Assembly: GCA_947564305.1 (NCBI GenBank)
Contig: CANOBT010000100.1
Coordinates: forward strand, 1 to 20,733
Length of the DNA stretch: 20,733 nucleotides
Reading direction: 5' to 3'
Origin: an uncultured Lachnospiraceae bacterium
Lineage (GTDB): Bacteria; Bacillota_A; Clostridia; Lachnospirales; Lachnospiraceae
Shown here: piece by piece, positions 6,893-13,692 of the stretch
How positions within the stretch are numbered: position 1 is the stretch's first letter
Layout: each line of letters begins with the position of its first letter
Notes under the pieces: generated by a model
Database searches by the model: none
The model's input: only the letters and a program-made list of their open reading frames with translations
What the model was told of the DNA's origin: nothing
Made by a program: the position numbers and the translations under genes

Positions 6893-7753
6893 TTACCCTT
6901 TCACTGCACCCACGGTCATCCCTTTTATAATATACTTCTGCAGGAAACAATATACAATAATAACCGGAACAATAATCAGTGCTACGACCGCTGCCATCAG
7001 CCCATAATCTGTCCCTTCTTTTGCACTGATGCTGTTCAGCATCATGGTAATGCTGTACATATCCGGCCTTCTCAGGAAAAAGGACTGTGTAAACAAATCA
7101 TTATAGCTCCACAGGAAAGAGAAGATTGCCACTGTCGCAAAAGACGGCTTGGTCAGCGGCATGATTACTTTAAAATAAATCTGATACGCATTGCAGCCTT
7201 CCATATAAGCTGCTTCCTCCAACTCAATGGGCAGTCCTTTGATGTAGCCGATCAAGACCACCATAGCAAATGCAAGATTTCCCGCTACCTGCGGCAAGAT
7301 TACGGACAGCATATTCAAAAACCAACTTCCTGTGTTGGCGATTCCCCACCGAAATTCCATTTGAAATACCGAAATGACCGTGGCGAAGGCTGGAAACATC
7401 ATAGCCCCGACCACAAGCATGTTAATCACACCGGAGCCGAAAAACTTATATCTGGCAAGCGCATAAGCCCCCATGCCTGCCAGCAGGACTACGATCAGCG
7501 CTACCATACAAGAGATAAACAGACTGCTCTTGTAAGAACCCAGAATATCCACTGTCTGGAAAGCTTTCCTGTAATTTGCCGTCGTAAATAATTCTCCAAA
7601 AGGCATTGCGAAAGAATTTGCCAGAATCTTGTCTTTTGCTTTGAAAGAATTCTGCAGTACCCACATAATCGGATAGATTGTAGTCAAAGCCCATAGAATC
7701 AGGAACAGATACACCAAAATCATTCCTGGAGAACTCTTTTTTGTCTTCGTCAT
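6893..7753 (-). CDS. CUT1 sugar ABC transporter permease (MalG/AraQ-like)
   Basis: Inner-membrane permease of 286 aa with about six transmembrane helices. The cytoplasmic EAA loop is clear, LEEAAYMEGCNAYQIYFKVIMPL (E180-A182, G186), and docks the ATPase subunit. The MalG-like N-terminus begins with a short basic tail followed by MILVYLFLILWALTTIYPIMW, and the protein ends in the usual IIKGMTVGAVKG. GGGGGAG lies 7 nt before the start. It forms the transmembrane heterodimer with the permease encoded 18 bp upstream. No ATP-binding subunit is encoded in the window; in many Bacillota a shared MsmK/MalK-type ATPase serves several CUT1 systems, and that is the likely case here. Confidence 0.95.
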   Translation of the reverse strand: MTKTKKSSPGMILVYLFLILWALTTIYPIMWVLQNSFKAKDKILANSFAMPFGELFTTANYRKAFQTVDILGSYKSSLFISCMVALIVVLLAGMGAYALARYKFFGSGVINMLVVGAMMFPAFATVISVFQMEFRWGIANTGSWFLNMLSVILPQVAGNLAFAMVVLIGYIKGLPIELEEAAYMEGCNAYQIYFKVIMPLTKPSFATVAIFSFLWSYNDLFTQSFFLRRPDMYSITMMLNSISAKEGTDYGLMAAVVALIIVPVIIVYCFLQKYIIKGMTVGAVKG

Positions 7754-7771
7754 CGCTTCTCTCCCCCTATC

Positions 7772-8659
7772 CTAATAGTCTTTTTCGCGGAAAATCCAAT
7801 TCACGATTCTGGATAATACCACTCCCAATACTACGATCAACACTGCCAGAGCCGCACCGTAATCCACATTCTTCGTCTCCATCGTGTGATAGTACATATA
7901 AGTACCGGTCAGAAACGTGCTCTTCAAAGGCATGCCCTTAGGGAACATCACCCACGGAAGGTCAAATACCTTGAGTGCACCTGTCACCGCTAAAACACTA
8001 CAGGTACAGATTACATTGTGAAGAAGCGGAATGGATATGTACCGTACACTCTGCAATCTGGACGCGCCGTCTATTCTCGCTGCCTCATATAACTCTTCCG
8101 ATATATTATTTAAGCCCGTGACCAAGATGACAAAATAGAATCCCACATACTGCCACATGACCGGAAGCATCATCGTAAAGATAGCAATCCCTTCCGCTTT
8201 CCAGTCTGTAAGATTCTGCTTTCCTAATATTTCTAACAGTTGATTCACCATCCCCTTATCATACAGGAAGATCAGGTTAAACATCAAGCCTAATGCTGTA
8301 GCGGAAATCACGATAGGGAAGAAGAAGACGGTCCTGAAAAATGATTTTCCTCTGCCGATATTGTCTACCATCAGCGCCAGCACGATTGCGATTCCCACCT
8401 GGCCAATCAATGTGACAAGCATCATAATGATTGTATTTCTGACGGAAGTCCACACGTTCGGATCGTGAAGCATTTCCGCATAGTTGCTGTACCACGGAGT
8501 ATTGAAACTGGTTCCGGCGCTGCCAAGCTGCTTTAATTCCATAAAACTGTTCATGATATTTTTAAAGAAAGGATAATAAAGAAACACCACCATGAACAAA
8601 AAGGCCGGAAACAGGAATACTAACGCGGGTTTCTTATTTCTATAAATATTTGCCCCCAT
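7772..8659 (-). CDS. CUT1 sugar ABC transporter permease (MalF/UgpA-like)
   Basis: Inner-membrane permease of 295 aa, about six transmembrane helices, opening with RNKKPALVFLFPAFLFMVVFLYYPFF. The EAA loop is SEELYEAARIDGASRLQSVRYISIPLL (E192-A194, G198), standard for the MalF-type partner of CUT1 importers. GGAGGTGG precedes the ATG. It lies 18 bp before the second permease and about 100 bp after the binding-protein gene, the intervening stretch holding a stem-loop. Together these genes encode uptake of a mono- or oligosaccharide; the GH94 gene nearby suggests a beta-linked disaccharide, which is inference. Confidence 0.95.
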   Translation of the reverse strand: MGANIYRNKKPALVFLFPAFLFMVVFLYYPFFKNIMNSFMELKQLGSAGTSFNTPWYSNYAEMLHDPNVWTSVRNTIIMMLVTLIGQVGIAIVLALMVDNIGRGKSFFRTVFFFPIVISATALGLMFNLIFLYDKGMVNQLLEILGKQNLTDWKAEGIAIFTMMLPVMWQYVGFYFVILVTGLNNISEELYEAARIDGASRLQSVRYISIPLLHNVICTCSVLAVTGALKVFDLPWVMFPKGMPLKSTFLTGTYMYYHTMETKNVDYGAALAVLIVVLGVVLSRIVNWIFREKDY

Positions 8660-8699
8660 AAGCCACCTCCATCTTAAAAAAGGATTCCCCTATTGCTTC

Positions 8700-8727
8700 A
8701 AAAGGGCAGGATTACCCTGCCCCTTTT
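8700..8727 (-). repeat. Intercistronic stem-loop between binding protein and permeases
   Basis: Minus-strand AAAAGGGGCAGG and CCTGCCCTTTT pair with a single bulged G around a short loop, starting about 32 nt after the binding-protein stop. Only four Ts follow, so termination would be partial. Such stem-loops after sugar-binding-protein genes commonly keep the lipoprotein mRNA more abundant than the permease mRNA. Confidence 0.6.
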
Positions 8728-8758
8728 CAGTCTGTACCTATTGTTTTCTATCATTCCC

Positions 8759-10132
8759 TTACTGGTTATGATATGCCTCAAGGCCCTCTGCCACTGCGTC
8801 TTCCGCCGTAACTTTTCCTGTTACAATTTCCGGCATCCCGTCGAATGTAGATACACGGCAGTCACCCATGAACAGATCCTGCACTGCGCCTGTCAGGGAG
8901 GTTACACCTGACATCATCTCCATAGACTTCACCTGCAATGCATTAAACTCTGTCTCATCTACTTCCGGCGCATTCTTCAGAGCGGATGCCGAGTGCTGTG
9001 CAAACTTGGGAACCACACTGTCAGAAGTCATGTACTCTACGAAATTCACTGCTGCTGCCTGTTTCGCCGGATCATCCCATGCTTTCTTTGTAATAAAGTA
9101 GCCGGAGGAGATACCGCCAACCAGATCGCTTGCTTTTCTGTCGCCCTTGCCTGGTACATAAGTCACATCAAACTTGTCCAATTTATCCACATCCAGTGTC
9201 GTCGGATCTTCTGGGTCTGACTGGCATGCACCTACAATGCCGCCCACTTTCCAGGAACCGTCAATCAGGAATGCCGCCTTGCCTTCCGTGAACATTGCGA
9301 ATGTCTCATCATCCGTTGCAGAAAGTGTATTTTCCGGGAAATAACCTGCCTCATACAGTTCTTTAATATCATTCATACCTGCAACCCATGCCTTACCGTT
9401 TTCATCTCCTACATCCTCTGGAATCTCAAGATGAGTCTCCGGAGACTGGTTATTAAAGATTGCGAACTCCCACCAATAATGAGGAATGTTGCCCAGTGCT
9501 GCAGCAATCGGTGTATAGCCTGCTTCTTTAATCTTCTCACAGTCTTCTTTGAACTGGTCCATCGTGTAATCGCCGTCTGGCTTGGTTACTCCTGCCTCTT
9601 CCAAAATCTCTGCGTTAAAGAACATTGCCTCCCAAAAACCGTTTACTGGTACTGCATACTTCTTGTCATCCACCAAGGAAGGTGTAATCAAATCGTCGTT
9701 CATATTGGTCGCATATTCCGGATACTCTGCACGGATATCGTCAATGGAAACTACTTTGCCGGCTTCAATAAAACTGTTGGAATCTGCACCGTTGAAGAAG
9801 AACAGCACATCCGGCTCAGAACCAGTCTCAAAGTCTGTCACAACCCTTGTTTTAAAGGTCTCATCAGCAGTTGCGGATGTGTCAACCACGGTATTTCCTG
9901 TCTCTGACTCCCACGCCTTCACTGCATCCTTGTAATTCTGCGCGTTAGTATCCTCACCTGCAAAGGTGGTGGTTACTACCAGTTCTACCGGTTCCGGCTC
10001 TCCTGAATCACCGCCTGTGTCACTCCCTGAATCTGTGGAAGAAGTGCCGCCGCCCTGGCCGCCACCGCCGCATGCCGTCATCGTAAATACCATTACTCCC
10101 GCAAGCATCGCTGCAATTATTCTTTTCTTCAT
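8759..10132 (-). CDS. Sugar ABC transporter substrate-binding lipoprotein
   Basis: Extracellular solute-binding protein, family 1, 457 aa. The start at 10132 (MKKRIIAAML) has GGGAGG 7 nt upstream and yields a proper lipoprotein signal: KKR, hydrophobic stretch, then a lipobox ending MTAC with C21 as the lipidated residue. A longer in-frame start at 10204 would bury this signal. A Gly/Ser/Asp linker (22-45) tethers the mature domain to the membrane. The body shows typical family features: VVTTTFAGEDTNAQNYKDAVKAWESETGN, the PDVLFFFNGAD strand, MFTEGKAAFLIDGSW and a C-terminal helical region. First gene of the transporter segment, behind its own promoter region and downstream of the sensor-kinase gene. 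Ligand not predictable by eye. Confidence 0.95.
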   Translation of the reverse strand: MKKRIIAAMLAGVMVFTMTACGGGGQGGGTSSTDSGSDTGGDSGEPEPVELVVTTTFAGEDTNAQNYKDAVKAWESETGNTVVDTSATADETFKTRVVTDFETGSEPDVLFFFNGADSNSFIEAGKVVSIDDIRAEYPEYATNMNDDLITPSLVDDKKYAVPVNGFWEAMFFNAEILEEAGVTKPDGDYTMDQFKEDCEKIKEAGYTPIAAALGNIPHYWWEFAIFNNQSPETHLEIPEDVGDENGKAWVAGMNDIKELYEAGYFPENTLSATDDETFAMFTEGKAAFLIDGSWKVGGIVGACQSDPEDPTTLDVDKLDKFDVTYVPGKGDRKASDLVGGISSGYFITKKAWDDPAKQAAAVNFVEYMTSDSVVPKFAQHSASALKNAPEVDETEFNALQVKSMEMMSGVTSLTGAVQDLFMGDCRVSTFDGMPEIVTGKVTAEDAVAEGLEAYHNQ

Positions 10133-10190
10133 TGTCGTTCCTCCCTTTCTTCTGTAACCAATCATGGTCCTTTCAATCGTCTGTTTCTTT

Positions 10191-10205
10191 GTTATACTTA
10201 TCATA
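10191..10205 (-). promoter_or_regulatory. Candidate -10 region of the transporter operon
   Basis: Minus-strand TATGAT (10200-10205) and TATAAC (10191-10196) are alternative -10 boxes about 60-70 nt upstream of the binding-protein ATG. Neither has a good -35, consistent with activation by the AraC-type response regulator. Confidence 0.35.
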
Positions 10206-10236
10206 CTATTTTAAGAGAAAAAACGAAATTGCCAGC

Positions 10237-10267
10237 ATTGTCATTTTTTGCATTTTATTGTCATTTT
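10237..10267 (-). promoter_or_regulatory. Candidate AraC-type regulator site: two direct repeats 20 bp apart
   Basis: The 11-mer ATTGTCATTTT occurs at 10237-10247 and again at 10257-10267 on the plus strand (AAAATGACAAT on the minus), identical and 20 bp apart, about two helical turns. The block lies just upstream of the weak -10 region of the binding-protein gene and downstream of the kinase stop. AraC-family double-HTH regulators often bind such phased direct repeats, and the operon ends with one. Confidence 0.5.
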
Positions 10268-10299
10268 AGCGCAGCACTTTTGGATGTTTTTGCACGTTA

Positions 10300-12093
10300 T
10301 CATTCTTTTGGCACAGTAGTTTTGAGCAAAATTGTACTAACTGTATGCCCAATATCATTTTTATCTATAAACAATCCACAATTCTCCCCATATATCATCT
10401 TAATCCTCTGGTCAACATTGCGGATACCCAGGCTTACTCGTTTCTCCCCGGAGACTTTCGCATCCGGTGACAGAAGCCTGTCAATCTTTTTTCTATCTTC
10501 TTTTGACAGATGGCCGCTGTCCTCTACCTCGATACGCAGATAACCGTCCCCACACTCATGAAGCCGAATCTCCACCTTGCCCTCTCTTGCAAAATCCATG
10601 CCATGCTCCACCGCATTTTCCACAATGGGCTGAACAATCAGACGGGGCACCTGAACATCCATCCACTTTTCATCTATCTGTTTGACACACTGGAACTTCG
10701 TCCCGAAACGCTGCTGGATAATATACAGATAGGCATCCGCATAGGCCATTTCCTCGGCAATCGAGTGAAACTGCTGTTCCTTCCGGTTCATAGTCGCTCC
10801 CAACATCGTAGAAAGCGCCTCGATCATACCGCTCACCTTATAGTTTCCATTCAACCGTGCCTCCCAGTTGATAATCTCCAATGTATTATTTAGAAAATGA
10901 GGGTTAATCTGAGATTGCAGCGCCATGATCCTGGCATCTCTGAGTGCAATTTCTTCCAGATAAATCTTATCAAACTGATTCTTAAGCTGGCTGGACATAT
11001 GGTTAAACGAATCCTTTAACTGGTAGAATTCTTCATTGTCTTCTTCATTCACAACCTGGATTCCGAGATTTCCCTCCCTTACCTCGTTGGCCGCGGTAAT
11101 TAACTGCCGTATCGGAAGGGTGACTTTTTTATAGAAGAAACGCATCATCTGAACTACCAGAGGTATCATGAACAGAAGCAGAATAATGAAAAGGTATTCT
11201 AAAGTGCTCATCTGCGCATGTGTAATCCGCTTATCAATCTCCACTGCAGCCACCATCGTCCCGCCATACAGGTTCATCCTGCGGTATGCATGGATAGATT
11301 CCCACCTGCCGCCCCGCACATAAAGCTCCTCCTGTTCTTCCAACAATCCGGCAATATCGTCCGGCAGAGATTCTGCATTTCCCTCCTGCCCTGCCATCAA
11401 AAGTTTCCCATTCCAATACACCGCTGCGCCTTCATATCCCCACATTCCGATATAACTCTCCATCAACGAGGACTGATTCAATTCCAGAATCAGCACAGCG
11501 TAGGGTTTGAATTTAGAATTCAGGAGGTTTCGCACCATATAGACTCTTCCTCCGATTTCTGCCAGCGTTGTACCTGTATCAAGGCTCTCTGCCACCTTAA
11601 GAAGCTTTTCCTGTGCCGTGTTATAAAAAAATTCGATATCCCGGTAAGTCCCCCCGCTGCTGTTATTGATTGCAAAACATTTTTCCGAAGGCTCCTCCAA
11701 TATCACTAGCTCGGCAGTCCGGCAGTTATCGTTGTACTGATACTGTTGTTCTAAGAAAGTCTCCGCGCTTGAGCGAAATGTGTTCTGCTTTCTGTCCTTA
11801 AGATAGTCTGCGTAGCTCTTGGCAATCACAGGCATGTAGGAAGCGTTTTTCGACGCAATCTCACAGTTTTTCAACTGCATACGCATCATCTGCGTGCTCT
11901 TCTCCAGAGAGTTCATAATCGTATGCTTCACCTGCTCGTGGCTGTTCACCGCCACGAAAAAAACAATAATAAAAATCAACATAAAAAGCGGAAAAAACCA
12001 CCCAAATAAGAGCCGTCTTACCATGCTCCATCTGAGTGATTTTCTCCCGCCAAATCTCTGTTTCATTTGTTCCATGTATTTCTTCATGTTCAT
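10300..12093 (-). CDS. Sensor histidine kinase (Sensor_kinase/HAMP, YesM-like)
   Basis: Membrane histidine kinase of 597 aa, partner of the YesN-type regulator. TM1 at about 28-50, an extracytoplasmic Cache-like domain at about 51-295, TM2 at about 296-320, HAMP at about 320-375, then the His_kinase motif ALQSQINPHFLNNTLEIINWEARL with phospho-acceptor H399. The ATPase domain has the N box VQPIVENAVEHG (N492) and the G2 segment SLGIRNVDQRI. The G1 position reads EDSGHLS where most relatives have DNG.G, a small deviation. AAAGGA precedes the ATG. The gene lies between the phosphomutase and the binding protein, so kinase and regulator genes sit at opposite ends of the transporter genes. It probably senses a sugar or liganded binding protein outside the cell. 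Confidence 0.93.
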   Translation of the reverse strand: MNMKKYMEQMKQRFGGRKSLRWSMVRRLLFGWFFPLFMLIFIIVFFVAVNSHEQVKHTIMNSLEKSTQMMRMQLKNCEIASKNASYMPVIAKSYADYLKDRKQNTFRSSAETFLEQQYQYNDNCRTAELVILEEPSEKCFAINNSSGGTYRDIEFFYNTAQEKLLKVAESLDTGTTLAEIGGRVYMVRNLLNSKFKPYAVLILELNQSSLMESYIGMWGYEGAAVYWNGKLLMAGQEGNAESLPDDIAGLLEEQEELYVRGGRWESIHAYRRMNLYGGTMVAAVEIDKRITHAQMSTLEYLFIILLLFMIPLVVQMMRFFYKKVTLPIRQLITAANEVREGNLGIQVVNEEDNEEFYQLKDSFNHMSSQLKNQFDKIYLEEIALRDARIMALQSQINPHFLNNTLEIINWEARLNGNYKVSGMIEALSTMLGATMNRKEQQFHSIAEEMAYADAYLYIIQQRFGTKFQCVKQIDEKWMDVQVPRLIVQPIVENAVEHGMDFAREGKVEIRLHECGDGYLRIEVEDSGHLSKEDRKKIDRLLSPDAKVSGEKRVSLGIRNVDQRIKMIYGENCGLFIDKNDIGHTVSTILLKTTVPKE

Positions 12094-12107
12094 TTTGAAT
12101 CCTTTAA

Positions 12108-12121
12108 TACTTTCGTTTTCA
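12108..12121 (-). promoter_or_regulatory. Weak cre-like site before the sensor-kinase gene
   Basis: Minus-strand TGAAAACGAAAGTA matches the CcpA cre consensus TGWAARCGNTWNCA at 12 of 14 positions and lies about 15 nt upstream of the kinase start codon. It could mediate catabolite control. One near-match can easily be chance. Confidence 0.25.
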
Positions 12122-12144
12122 GCAATTCATTGTACTAAGAGGCA

Positions 12145-12189
12145 GCGCGCTGATGCGCGCGTAGGTCATCAAACCTTCGGTTTGGTGAC
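12145..12189 (-). repeat. Two adjacent hairpins between phosphomutase and kinase genes
   Basis: Downstream of the phosphomutase stop, GTCACCAAACC and GGTTTGATGAC (12165-12189) form an 11-bp stem with a 3-nt loop, and GCGCGC/GCGCGC (12145-12160) a second stem with a 4-nt loop. No T-run follows either. They probably act as a processing or stability element, or a partial transcription barrier, separating enzyme genes from sensor and transport genes. Confidence 0.6.
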
Positions 12190-12195
12190 ATTGTA

Positions 12196-13608
12196 TCATA
12201 ATCCAAGATATTTTTCAAAGATTTCACAGAACGCGGACGCCGCACTCTTGTCTTTCATCTCGCAGAAAATCCGAAGGAGCGGTTCTGTCCCTGAAAAACG
12301 CACGGAAATCCATCCCCCATCCTTTAAATAAATCTTCAGCCCATCCAGATAAGAGATATTTTCGACTTCATACGGAATCTCCGGCAGTTCCTTATCCTCC
12401 AAAAGCCGCCTGCGGATCTCCTCCTTTTTCTTAGGACTGAAATGATAGTCTCTCTCCTCTAACGCCATACCGCCATATTCTTTACGAATCATCTCCATGA
12501 GTGCTGACAGTTTCATACCGGACACGGCAATCATTTCCACCAGAAGAGCGGATGCATAGATGCCATCCTTGCCTTTGATATGTCCTTTCACAGCCATACC
12601 ACCTGAAGACTCCCCGCCAATCACGGCGTCTGTCGCAAACATTTTTGCGGAAATATGCTTAAATCCTACCGGAACCTCATAGCATTTCTCACCAAAGCTC
12701 TCTGCCACCCGGTCCAGCAGATGTGTGGTACATATGTTTCTCACTGCCGGTCCATGCCATCCTTTGTATTTGACCAGATAATAGTAAAGCAGCACGAGAA
12801 TGTCATTGGGATGCAGGAAATTGCCCGCGTCATCAATGACGCCAATCCGGTCGGCGTCTCCATCTGTCGCGATTCCCAAATCGCACTTCTTATCCAACAC
12901 ATGATTCTGTAACGCCCGCAGGGTCTCCGCCGTAGGCGCCGGCAGTTTTCCTCCGAAAAGGGTGTCATGCCGCTCATGAATCGTCTCCACCTCACATCTT
13001 GCAGTCATGAGAATGGTCTTCAGGGAAGTTTCACTGACACCGTACATGGGGTCTAACGCAACTCTCAGCCCGCGTCTCTTAATCTGGTTCATATCCACCG
13101 TGTCAATGATACTGTCCAAGTACTCATTCAAAGGATAAATTTCCTCGATCAATCCCTTTTCCAGACCTTCGGCATAGTTCATCTCATCCACCGGAATATC
13201 GGTGACCTCATTGATATAGCGCTCCATATCGGCGGTCTGTTCCTCGTCCGCATCCCGGCCGCCCCAGGTAAACACCTTAATTCCATTATAGACTGCAGGA
13301 TTATGGCTTGCTGTGATCATCATGCCGTAATGAAATCCATGCTTCATGACATAAAACATCACAAGCGGCGTGGGCGCTGACTTATTAATCAAATACGCCT
13401 TAATCCCCTCTGCCGCAAAAACCTGAGCCGCCCACTGCATCGCTTCCTTAGACAGGAAACGTCTGTCATAGCCCAAAACGATTCCATCCTGCTCCACCTG
13501 TTCCTCACGCATCTTATCACAGACAGCTCTGGATAAAATCTGGATATTCTCTTTCATAAATCCGTCTCCAATCACAGCCCGCCATCCGCCGGTTCCAAAT
13601 TTGATCAT
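12196..13608 (-). CDS. Alpha-D-phosphohexomutase (phosphoglucomutase/phosphomannomutase family)
   Basis: Cytoplasmic enzyme of 470 aa interconverting hexose 1-phosphate and 6-phosphate through a phosphoserine. All four signature loops are present: catalytic S101 in MITASHNPAVYNG, the metal loop ATDGDADRIG (D249, D251, D253), the sugar loop GGESSGG (331-337) and the phosphate-binding RFSGTEPLLRIF (from 437). The start MIKFGTGGWR at 13608 is preceded by AAGGAG at 6 nt; a longer frame from 13686 has no site. It lies 84 bp after the GH94 gene on the same strand, so its evident job is to convert the sugar 1-phosphate released by phosphorolysis into the glycolytic 6-phosphate. Glc, GlcNAc and Man specificity cannot be told apart here. 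Confidence 0.93.
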   Translation of the reverse strand: MIKFGTGGWRAVIGDGFMKENIQILSRAVCDKMREEQVEQDGIVLGYDRRFLSKEAMQWAAQVFAAEGIKAYLINKSAPTPLVMFYVMKHGFHYGMMITASHNPAVYNGIKVFTWGGRDADEEQTADMERYINEVTDIPVDEMNYAEGLEKGLIEEIYPLNEYLDSIIDTVDMNQIKRRGLRVALDPMYGVSETSLKTILMTARCEVETIHERHDTLFGGKLPAPTAETLRALQNHVLDKKCDLGIATDGDADRIGVIDDAGNFLHPNDILVLLYYYLVKYKGWHGPAVRNICTTHLLDRVAESFGEKCYEVPVGFKHISAKMFATDAVIGGESSGGMAVKGHIKGKDGIYASALLVEMIAVSGMKLSALMEMIRKEYGGMALEERDYHFSPKKKEEIRRRLLEDKELPEIPYEVENISYLDGLKIYLKDGGWISVRFSGTEPLLRIFCEMKDKSAASAFCEIFEKYLGL

Positions 13609-13631
13609 GGCTTTCTCCTTCCATTTGTGCC

Positions 13632-13650
13632 CAATCTGCAGCGCAGATTG
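13632..13650 (-). repeat. Short perfect hairpin between GH94 and phosphomutase genes
   Basis: CAATCTGC and GCAGATTG, perfect 8-bp arms around a 3-nt loop, lie in the 84-bp gap just upstream of the phosphomutase ribosome binding site. No T-run follows. Probably an mRNA stability or processing element. Confidence 0.45.
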
Positions 13651-13692
13651 ATTGCCTGCCGCCTCTTTTTCGTATGATGGAACCACTGTATA

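Noticed and set aside
9431..9907. Plus-strand 158-codon frame opposite the binding-protein gene
   Set aside because: Antisense to a clear lipoprotein gene, rich in Cys and His, without a ribosome binding site or promoter.
11218..11709. Plus-strand 163-codon frame opposite the sensor kinase
   Set aside because: Antisense shadow rich in Cys, His and Pro; the kinase frame on the other strand is unambiguous.
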